This document shows positions 6,093-11,848 of a DNA stretch of 11,848 nucleotides, piece by piece. How positions within the stretch are numbered: the stretch's first letter is position 1; every line of letters starts with the position of its first letter. Origin of the DNA: Caldifarciminota bacterium (GTDB lineage: Bacteria > Hydrothermota > Hydrothermia > LBFQ01 > DSFT01); the NCBI GenBank assembly GCA_015494735.1, contig WGAQ01000121.1:1-11848 (forward strand). The letters are read 5' to 3'. The translations under genes and the position numbers were made by a program. The notes under the pieces were generated by a model that saw only the letters and a list, made by a program, of their open reading frames with translations, was not told where the DNA came from and searched no databases.

Positions 6093-6578
6093 ATGAAAAG
6101 GATAATCTTCGGTGCCCTGCTTGCTCTTCTGGCCGGATGCCAGAGCGGCCCGGAGCCCATCCACATCGGGGAAGACATGTGCGAATACTGCAAGATGATT
6201 ATAACAGATAAGCGCTTTGGCTCCGAGGTCATAACGAAGAAGGGCAGGGTTTATAAGTTCGACAGCATCGAGTGCATGGCTGCTTACTATATGGAGAACG
6301 AAGCGGAGGTGGACAAACTTTACGCTCCCGATTTCTACAAGGCATCCGAAGCAAAGGGAACGGAATATCTGTTCGATGCCACGAAGGGCTATTACGTTAT
6401 AGGAAGCGACCAGCCCAGTCCCATGGGCCTGGGAATAGTGGGCTTTTCCACGAAGGAATCTGCTGAGAAGTTCGTAAAGGAGCACGGCGGGACCATAAAG
6501 GACTGGGATGAAATAGTCCTGTACGTTAAGACAGAGTGGCAGGATAAAATCCACTCATCCAGCGGCCATGCTCACTAA
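6093..6578 (+). CDS. nosL: NosL, copper-binding lipoprotein
   Basis: A 161-residue lipoprotein with a short basic N-region and a canonical lipobox, L-A-G-C16. The family hallmark CxxCxM is present as C30-E-Y-C33-K-M35, the Cu(I)-binding region in NosL proteins. The rest matches the NosL core, including FDSIECMAAYY and a Met-rich PMGLG segment. The C-terminus ends SSSGHAH, two extra histidines that could help hold copper. NosL is known as a copper chaperone for the CuZ site of NosZ, working in the periplasm. Its last 11 bases overlap the start of nosD, so the two are translationally coupled. It is the first gene of a nosLDFY unit. Confidence 0.95.
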   Translation: MKRIIFGALLALLAGCQSGPEPIHIGEDMCEYCKMIITDKRFGSEVITKKGRVYKFDSIECMAAYYMENEAEVDKLYAPDFYKASEAKGTEYLFDATKGYYVIGSDQPSPMGLGIVGFSTKESAEKFVKEHGGTIKDWDEIVLYVKTEWQDKIHSSSGHAH

Positions 6579-7776
6579 TATACTCATAGCGGGAACCGTA
6601 GTGGTCTGTCCGGACTGCGATGTCCGGGGGTTAAAGCAGGCAGTCTCCATCGCCCAGCCCTACGATACCATACTGATTAAAGAGGGTCACTATAAGGAAG
6701 ATAGCATCATAGTGGATAAACCCGGCCTTGTCATAATGGGAGAGGGGGAAGCGGTAATCGATGCCAATCAAAAATGGGAAGCCATACTCGTAATTGCCGA
6801 TAGTGTGACCGTCACAGGACTGACCATAATGAATGTTCCTGTCAGCTATATCCACGACCATGCTGCTCTGAAATTCGATGGTGTCAGTGGATGTCAGATT
6901 ATAAACAATACATTCATCAATAACTTCTTCGCCATATACCTGGCCCACTCCGAGGGATGTCTGGTCAAGGACAACTACATAAAGAGCAACGCAAAAAGAG
7001 AAATGGCGGCAGGAAACGGCATACACGCCTGGTACTGCCACGACCTCTACATTACCGGAAATACGGTTATACAGCACAGGGATGGTATATACTTCGAATT
7101 CGTGGACAACAGTTTTATAGAGGGGAATTACAGCACGAAGAATCTCAGATACGGGCTGCACTTCATGTTCTCCGACAGGGATGTCTATTCCCACAACACC
7201 TTCGTGAATAACGGTGCCGGGACCGCGGTTATGTACTCCCGTCTCATAAGTCTTTACAACAACATATTCGAGAAGAACTGGGGTGGTGCTTCCTACGGTA
7301 TTCTTCTGAAGGAGATATACGACTGCAAGATATACAACAACATATTCAGGGAGAACACTGTGGGCCTCTATATGGAAAACTGCAACAGAACCCCCATCGA
7401 GCACAACGATTTCATAGGAAACGGATGGGCCCTCAGGGTTATGGCCAACTCCCAGGACAATCTGGTTTCCATGAACAACTTCATAGACAACATGTTCGAG
7501 GTGGCCACCAACAGCCGCAGGAGTTTCAACAAGTTCAACAAGAACTACTGGAGCAAGTACAACGGATACGACCTGGACAGGGACGGAATAGGAGATATAC
7601 CGTACAGGCCTGTGAGCCTCACCTCCTACCTCATAGAGAACTATGAAGCCATTTCCCTGATGATCGAGAGTTATTTCCTCAAACTGCTGGACCTCTTGGA
7701 GAAGATAGCACCATCCATAAATCCGGTCGGGCTCGTGGACAGGGAGCCCCTTATGGAGAGGGTAAAACATGATTAA
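6568..7776 (+). CDS. nosD: NosD, beta-helix copper-site assembly protein
   Basis: A 402-residue right-handed parallel beta-helix protein of the NosD/CASH type, shown by many N-N-x-F/I turns (for example INNTFINN, YNNIFEKN, YNNIFREN) over about residues 90-320. The family C-terminal signature NYWSKYNGYDLDRDGIGDIPY starts near 326. NosD acts in the periplasm with the NosFY transporter to build the CuZ site. The N-terminus is odd: the mature-type sequence TVVVCPDCD (C14, C17) begins only about nine residues after the sole possible start, there are no N-terminal basic residues, and the frame is closed upstream by a stop at 6514-6516 with no other start codon. A normal signal peptide is therefore not visible. 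The gene overlaps nosL by 11 bases and nosF by 8. Confidence 0.93.
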   Translation: MLTNILIAGTVVVCPDCDVRGLKQAVSIAQPYDTILIKEGHYKEDSIIVDKPGLVIMGEGEAVIDANQKWEAILVIADSVTVTGLTIMNVPVSYIHDHAALKFDGVSGCQIINNTFINNFFAIYLAHSEGCLVKDNYIKSNAKREMAAGNGIHAWYCHDLYITGNTVIQHRDGIYFEFVDNSFIEGNYSTKNLRYGLHFMFSDRDVYSHNTFVNNGAGTAVMYSRLISLYNNIFEKNWGGASYGILLKEIYDCKIYNNIFRENTVGLYMENCNRTPIEHNDFIGNGWALRVMANSQDNLVSMNNFIDNMFEVATNSRRSFNKFNKNYWSKYNGYDLDRDGIGDIPYRPVSLTSYLIENYEAISLMIESYFLKLLDLLEKIAPSINPVGLVDREPLMERVKHD

Positions 7777-8482
7777 GGTAGAGAATTTAAAGAAGAGATT
7801 TGGAAAACTTCAGGTGCTTCACGGTGTCAGCTTCGACACCGAGGATGGAAAGTGCACCGCTATAATGGGACCCAATGCTTCGGGTAAGACCACGACCATA
7901 AAGAGCATACTGGGTCTGGTTGTTCCCGATGAAGGCACCATAACGGTGAATGGTATGGATATACGGAAGGGATTCCAGTACAGGAATCTCATAGGTTATA
8001 TGCCCCAGATTCCCACATTCCCCGAAAACATAACACCCAGGGAGCTGATAAACCTCACCATAAAGCTCAGGACTTACGAGAAGAATTACTCCCAGGAGCT
8101 GATAGAACTCTTCGAGATAGAAGAGCATCTGGATAAGCCCTTCTCCGCCCTCTCTGGAGGAACCAGACAGAAGGTGAATGCTGTTCTGGCCTTCATGTTC
8201 GATGTCCCCATCCTGATACTGGATGAGCCCACCGTGGGTCTGGACCCGGTTTCCAGCAGAAAGTTGAAGAATCTGATAAAGGAGAGGAAGCAGAAGGGGG
8301 TCGATGTCATAATCACATCCCACATAGTGAGCGAGATAGAACAGCTGGCGGATGATATGGTCTTCCTTCTCGAGGGTCAGGTCATATTCGAGGGCCCTGT
8401 TAAGGAAGCAATAGAGCAAACACAGGGGGAGGATTTAGAAGATGCAATTGCGAAACTTATCCAGCGGCAGCAAGCAGCTTAG
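7769..8482 (+). CDS. nosF: NosF, ABC transporter ATP-binding subunit
   Basis: A 237-residue cytoplasmic ATPase powering the NosFY transporter required for CuZ maturation. All ABC motifs are intact: Walker A GPNASGKTT (34-42), Q-loop Q80, signature LSGGTRQK (128-135), Walker B LILDE (149-153) followed by PTVGLDP, and H-loop H185 (TSH). The ATG overlaps the end of nosD by eight bases, with GGAGAGG (7755-7761) seven bases upstream. The last 41 bases overlap nosY. Confidence 0.95.
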   Translation: MIKVENLKKRFGKLQVLHGVSFDTEDGKCTAIMGPNASGKTTTIKSILGLVVPDEGTITVNGMDIRKGFQYRNLIGYMPQIPTFPENITPRELINLTIKLRTYEKNYSQELIELFEIEEHLDKPFSALSGGTRQKVNAVLAFMFDVPILILDEPTVGLDPVSSRKLKNLIKERKQKGVDVIITSHIVSEIEQLADDMVFLLEGQVIFEGPVKEAIEQTQGEDLEDAIAKLIQRQQAA

Positions 8483-9242
8483 TCTGTTCGAGCACTATAT
8501 TAACGATATAGTCAGGGGAAAGTGGTTCATCGCATATACCGTTCTCCTGTTCGCTCTCATATACGCAGTTCTCATGTTCTCCTTCGAAACCTCTCAGGCC
8601 GTGGTAGGGGTCATGAATCTGGTCATATTCATCGTTCCGGCAGTAGGACTATTCTTCACATCCATGTACTACTACTCCAGAAGGGAATTCATGGAATTCA
8701 TCCTGTCCCAGCCTGTAAGCAGGACTTTCGTTTACTTCAGCTTCTACATGGCCATGACCCTTGCCATGATTTTCTCCTTCATACTGGGTGTATCCGTTCC
8801 CATGTTCATACAGGGTTTCATCCCGGAGGCCATAAAGATGTCCCTGTGGGGAGTCCTCCTCAATATGATATTCGTTGCCATATCCCTGATGGTCTCCGTT
8901 CTAACGGATGACAGGGTCAGGGGGCTGGGAACTGTACTCCTCCTATGGTTCTTCTTCACCATATTCTACGATGCCGTTCTGACAGCGGTTATCATCTACT
9001 TCCGGGATTATCCCATAGAGAAATTCATCCCCTTCGTGATAGCCATAAACCCCGTGGATGACTTTCGCATAAGCACGCTCCTGAGCACCAACATCGCCGC
9101 CATGCTCGGTTATTCGGGAGCGGTGATAAAGCACTTCTTCGGAAGGTTCTTCGGAGTTCTCTACGTCACATTTCTTCAGTCCCTGTGGGTCATAGTTCCA
9201 TTCCTGGTGGGTCTCTGGAAGTTCAGGAAGAAGGACTTCTGA
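8442..9242 (+). CDS. nosY: NosY, ABC-2 type membrane permease
   Basis: A 266-residue permease with six predicted TM segments: ~29-48, 55-77, 97-119, 134-153, 161-186 and 240-259. Family-like motifs are the YYYSRREFMEFILSQPVSR stretch after TM2 (from 76) and INPVDDFRI (202-210). With NosF it forms the transporter that, with NosD, supplies the component (thought to be a sulfur species) needed for the CuZ cluster. The start is placed 41 bases inside nosF because GGGGGAGG (8425-8432) lies nine bases before this ATG and no later start keeps the cytoplasmic N-terminal helix. It is the last nos gene and is followed by a terminator. Confidence 0.93.
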   Translation: MQLRNLSSGSKQLSLFEHYINDIVRGKWFIAYTVLLFALIYAVLMFSFETSQAVVGVMNLVIFIVPAVGLFFTSMYYYSRREFMEFILSQPVSRTFVYFSFYMAMTLAMIFSFILGVSVPMFIQGFIPEAIKMSLWGVLLNMIFVAISLMVSVLTDDRVRGLGTVLLLWFFFTIFYDAVLTAVIIYFRDYPIEKFIPFVIAINPVDDFRISTLLSTNIAAMLGYSGAVIKHFFGRFFGVLYVTFLQSLWVIVPFLVGLWKFRKKDF

Positions 9243-9249
9243 TATCCTG

Positions 9250-9276
9250 GGGCCCTTCGGGCCCTTAAAATTTTTT
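9250..9276 (+). terminator. Terminator of the nos operon, overlapping the next promoter
   Basis: GGGCCC (9250-9255) and GGGCCC (9259-9264) form a perfect 6-bp stem around TTC, followed by TTAAAA and six T. The A/T tail doubles as the -10 region of the aminotransferase gene. Confidence 0.8.
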
Positions 9277-9277
9277 C
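9266..9277 (+). promoter_or_regulatory. Probable leaderless -10 box of the aminotransferase operon
   Basis: TAAAAT (9266-9271) ends six bases before the ATG at 9278, the same geometry as the apgM and cytochrome promoters. No convincing -35 is visible, since that region lies at the end of nosY and in the terminator stem. There is no Shine-Dalgarno site. Confidence 0.45.
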
Positions 9278-10432
9278 ATGGAATTCAGAGAGATAAACAG
9301 GGCTTTCTTCAATATAGGCAATGAGCCAACCGCCATAGAAATCAATGCGAAAGCGAAGGCGTTGAAGGCAGAAGGTCATCCAGTCATATCCCTTGCCGTG
9401 GGGGAGCCGGATTTTCCAACTCCGGAGGGTATAAAGGAGGCTCTGTACAGAGCAGTTAAGGAAAACAGGACATTTTACCCCAATCCCCGGGGAGTTCCCG
9501 AATTGAGGGATGCCATAGCGGCATACGAGGCCAGCCGCAAGAATATGCCCATCAGTTCCAATCAGATTCTCGTGACGGTGGGAGGAAAGCCCATAATACC
9601 CTATACCATGTATCTCCTCACCAATCCGGGGGACGAGGTTGTACTCCTGGAGCCATATTATCTGGCTTACCCCTACTGGGTAAAGGTTTTCAACCTTAAA
9701 CTGAAGGTGGTACGGCTCAACGAAGATGGAACCATACCCTTCGACGCCCTCAGGGCCAGCATAACGGATAGAACCAGACTTCTAATCATCAACTATCCCA
9801 GCAATCCCACCGGAGCCATGCTCACCCATGAGGACATGTCCCGTCTACTGCTTCTTCTGGACGAATTCCCCTCCCTTTATATCCTTTCGGATGAGGTGTA
9901 TTCGAGAATCATATACGAAGGGGAGCACATAAGTCCCCTGCCCCACAGCCCCGACAGAATCATACTCCTGGAAAGTTTCTCCAAGACATTTTCCATGACC
10001 GGATGGCGCCTGGGATATGGAATCTATCCGGAGTGGATGCTCGAATATCTGGTAAAGTATAACTCCAATCTCCTTACCGGTCCGGCCACATTCGTCCAGT
10101 ATGCGGGAATAACCGCCCTGACGGACCCCGGTGTCCAGAGGGATGTGGAGAACATGGTAAAGGAATTCAGGAGAAGAAGGGATTACGTGGGCCAGAGGCT
10201 GGAAAAGATGGGCTTCAAATTCCACAAACCCAGCGGTGCCTTTTACTACTTCATAGATGTGGGCATGGATGGGATGGAGTTTTCCAGGAAGTTCCTGGAG
10301 GAAAAATTCGTGGCTGTAACACCCGGCATCATATTCGGACCCTCATTCGGGAATTACGTGCGCATATCCTTTGCCAGTTCCATGGATAATCTGGAAGAGG
10401 CTATGGACAGGCTGGAGGATTTCCTTAAATGA
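9278..10432 (+). CDS. PLP-dependent class I/II aminotransferase (aspartate-aminotransferase fold)
   Basis: A 384-residue cytoplasmic fold-type I aminotransferase transferring an amino group between an amino acid and a 2-oxo acid through pyridoxal phosphate. Visible residues: substrate-loop GEPDFPTP (42-49), N176 in NYPSNPTG, D205 in SDEVY (pyridine nitrogen), K236 in SFSKTFSMTGWRLGY (Schiff base) and R362 in VRISF (substrate carboxylate). It belongs to the broad AspB/AspC-like group; the exact substrate cannot be read from sequence. The start follows a -10-like box by six bases. The stop overlaps the coaE start (ATGA, 10429-10432), so it heads a three-gene operon. Confidence 0.93.
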   Translation: MEFREINRAFFNIGNEPTAIEINAKAKALKAEGHPVISLAVGEPDFPTPEGIKEALYRAVKENRTFYPNPRGVPELRDAIAAYEASRKNMPISSNQILVTVGGKPIIPYTMYLLTNPGDEVVLLEPYYLAYPYWVKVFNLKLKVVRLNEDGTIPFDALRASITDRTRLLIINYPSNPTGAMLTHEDMSRLLLLLDEFPSLYILSDEVYSRIIYEGEHISPLPHSPDRIILLESFSKTFSMTGWRLGYGIYPEWMLEYLVKYNSNLLTGPATFVQYAGITALTDPGVQRDVENMVKEFRRRRDYVGQRLEKMGFKFHKPSGAFYYFIDVGMDGMEFSRKFLEEKFVAVTPGIIFGPSFGNYVRISFASSMDNLEEAMDRLEDFLK

Positions 10433-10992
10433 TTCTCATTGGCATCACGGGAAATGCCGGCTCCGGAAAAACTACTGCTGCAAGGGTTTTTGAGAAACAC
10501 GGCTTCTATGTCATAGACGCTGATAAAGTGGTTCATAAATTGCTGGAGAGTCAGGAAGTGAAGGATTTCATAAGGTGGGAATTCGGAGTGGAATATGCAG
10601 AGGACAGGAAGAAACTGAGCAGGCTCCTGTTCGAAAATCCGCATCTCATGGACATATACGAGAAATTCATACGCAGGAAAGTCATACAGGCCCTGGAAGA
10701 GGAGATAAAGAGGGCTCCCTCCGACATGATAGTGATAGATGCTGCCCTGATTCACGAATACGGTCTGGAGTACATGTTCGATAAGCTGATTACCATAGTG
10801 GCGGACAGGGAAAGGATGATAGAAAGACTGATGAAAAGGGGATACTCCAGGGAACATGCCGAAAAGATACTGGAGAGGCAGATTCCTCAGGAGGAAAAAG
10901 CCCGACGCAGCGATATAGTCATAGAGAATAATGGGACCATAGAAGAATTGCAGAAGAAGGTGGAGCAGGTCATTCGTCAGATTCTATCATGA
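10429..10992 (+). CDS. coaE: Dephospho-CoA kinase
   Basis: A 187-residue P-loop kinase catalysing the last step of coenzyme A synthesis, phosphorylation of dephospho-CoA on the ribose 3'-hydroxyl by ATP. Walker A is GNAGSGKTT (8-16). The family DADK motif, following a beta-strand, is D30-A-D32-K33. The lid and C-terminal pattern RQIPQEEKARRSDIVIENNG is typical. Length matches the family (about 200). It overlaps the upstream aminotransferase gene and the downstream gene by ATGA tetramers, with GGAGG (10414-10418) ten bases before its ATG. Confidence 0.95.
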   Translation: MILIGITGNAGSGKTTAARVFEKHGFYVIDADKVVHKLLESQEVKDFIRWEFGVEYAEDRKKLSRLLFENPHLMDIYEKFIRRKVIQALEEEIKRAPSDMIVIDAALIHEYGLEYMFDKLITIVADRERMIERLMKRGYSREHAEKILERQIPQEEKARRSDIVIENNGTIEELQKKVEQVIRQILS

Positions 10993-11834
10993 ATTTCGTG
11001 TATCTCAGGCAGGTGGAGGACCTGGACCTGGAAATCCTCATGAAGATGGCCAACCATCTGAATCTTCAGAATGGAACTCTGCTGATGCTCTCCCCCACCC
11101 GCTCCCCGCTCATACTACATCGTCCCTACAGTTCATTTATATACGATTACGACAGAGCAGTCATAACAGATGCTCCCATTTACGAAAGGGAAGGTATATG
11201 GATGGTATTCAGGGGACTGGACGATCCGCAGGGGGTGATGGATGCATATCTCAAACGGGGTCCGGAATCCCTCGCCCTATTCAACAGAACCATGTTTGCA
11301 CTCCTGTGGGACGACAGGAGGAAGGAGATGATATTCGTCGGGAACTTTTACTCGTACAGGGATGAAATTGGAGAAAACTTCTCCATGGCCACCAATCCGG
11401 TGGTCTTCTATAGGACCTTCCATTTCGTCAGAGACAACCTCTCGGAGATAGTCAACTCCATCGTGCTTTCGGGAAAGAGAATCCCCATGAATCCATGGAC
11501 CATCAGCACGAAGAAACGCATGGCCGTGAGGAGATGCTCCCTCAACCATCCTGTGATTTACGATGAGATGACACCGCAGGAATACTTTTCCATCCCCCAC
11601 CTGAAGGATGAATCTCCGTTCGTTCCCACCAGAACATATCTCGCAGAGTACATCCTGAAGAGAAAACTTTCGTCTGCTCCCCTGAATGGGAAATTCTATA
11701 GAATTCATGTTCCCTTGAAATGCTATCTGAAGGCAGGGATATCACCCCTGTCCCTGATTCTGTCCAGAAAGAAGGCCTGGAGGAAGTTTGCCTACAGTAA
11801 GAGTCTGGAATTCATTGCATCGTTGCCCTTCTGA
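10989..11834 (+). CDS. Unrecognised 281-residue protein with weak resemblance to a class II glutamine amidotransferase domain
   Basis: I cannot assign a function. Residues ~85-137 (AYLKRGPESLALFNRTMFALLWDDRRKEMIFVGN, then FSMATNP) resemble the Ntn-type glutaminase domain of asparagine synthetases, where a Y-x-x-x-G...L-x-G-x-F-A-x-x-x-W-D stretch precedes an FASE-like strand. The catalytic cysteine expected at position 2 is Asn, so any such domain should lack glutaminase activity. The C-terminal ~110 residues are basic, with no visible ATP-pyrophosphatase (SGGxDS) motif, so it is not an asparagine synthetase. No signal peptide or TM segment is evident. It is coupled to coaE by ATGA (10989-10992), without a clear Shine-Dalgarno site of its own. 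It may be a lineage-restricted gene. Confidence 0.8.
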   Translation: MNFVYLRQVEDLDLEILMKMANHLNLQNGTLLMLSPTRSPLILHRPYSSFIYDYDRAVITDAPIYEREGIWMVFRGLDDPQGVMDAYLKRGPESLALFNRTMFALLWDDRRKEMIFVGNFYSYRDEIGENFSMATNPVVFYRTFHFVRDNLSEIVNSIVLSGKRIPMNPWTISTKKRMAVRRCSLNHPVIYDEMTPQEYFSIPHLKDESPFVPTRTYLAEYILKRKLSSAPLNGKFYRIHVPLKCYLKAGISPLSLILSRKKAWRKFAYSKSLEFIASLPF

Positions 11835-11848
11835 TTTTCCTTCAATCG

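Noticed and set aside
1..11848. CRISPR arrays, insertion sequences, integration sites, tRNA or rRNA genes
   Set aside because: No regular repeats with spacers, transposase motifs, terminal inverted repeats or cloverleaf-like segments were seen; all genes are collinear and closely packed.

Overview
The window reads as chromosomal DNA of a bacterium, probably a thermophile. All genes lie on the + strand, are tightly packed and use many AGG/AGA arginine and ATA isoleucine codons. TTTAAA-like boxes before several genes look archaeal at first. A near-perfect bacterial -35/-10 pair (TTGACA, 18 bp, TAAACT), strong Shine-Dalgarno sites and lipoprotein signal peptides show a bacterium. I cannot name the phylum. 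The nos genes resemble the clade II (Sec-exported) type known from Bacteroidetes and relatives.

Layout. 3-1216: the end of an unidentified gene overlapping a two-TM potassium channel with an RCK/TrkA domain. 1323-2525: an archaeal-type cofactor-independent phosphoglycerate mutase (ApgM). 2575-9242: a compact nitrous-oxide-reduction cluster, in order a lipoprotein cytochrome c, NosZ, a four-TM membrane protein, NosL, NosD, NosF and NosY. 9278-11834: a second operon of a class I/II aminotransferase, dephospho-CoA kinase (CoaE) and an unrecognised protein, joined by ATGA overlaps.

How the nos genes should work together: the cytochrome c and NosZ both have lipobox signal peptides, so both are probably tethered to the membrane facing the periplasm. 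The cytochrome would pass electrons to the CuA site of NosZ, where N2O is reduced to N2 at CuZ. NosL (a copper lipoprotein) and NosDFY (a beta-helix protein plus ABC transporter) supply the CuZ assembly machinery. No nosR, nosX, nosG or nosH is present in the window.

Regulation visible in the sequence: the cluster is cut into separate units by intrinsic terminators after the cytochrome gene, after nosZ and after the membrane-protein gene. The nosZ promoter is flanked by two copies of an 18-bp element (consensus GTTAAYCAAAYGTTAAYY), which I propose as paired operators. Three genes (apgM, the cytochrome gene and the aminotransferase gene) have a -10-like box ending only 6-7 bases before the ATG, which suggests leaderless mRNAs. 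nosZ, the membrane-protein gene and nosL instead have leaders with strong Shine-Dalgarno sites. The most interesting leads are the twin operator, the mixed leaderless/leadered gene starts, an apparent internal start for a free RCK subunit in the channel gene, a NosD without a normal signal peptide, and a last protein that looks like a glutamine-amidotransferase fold lacking its catalytic cysteine.
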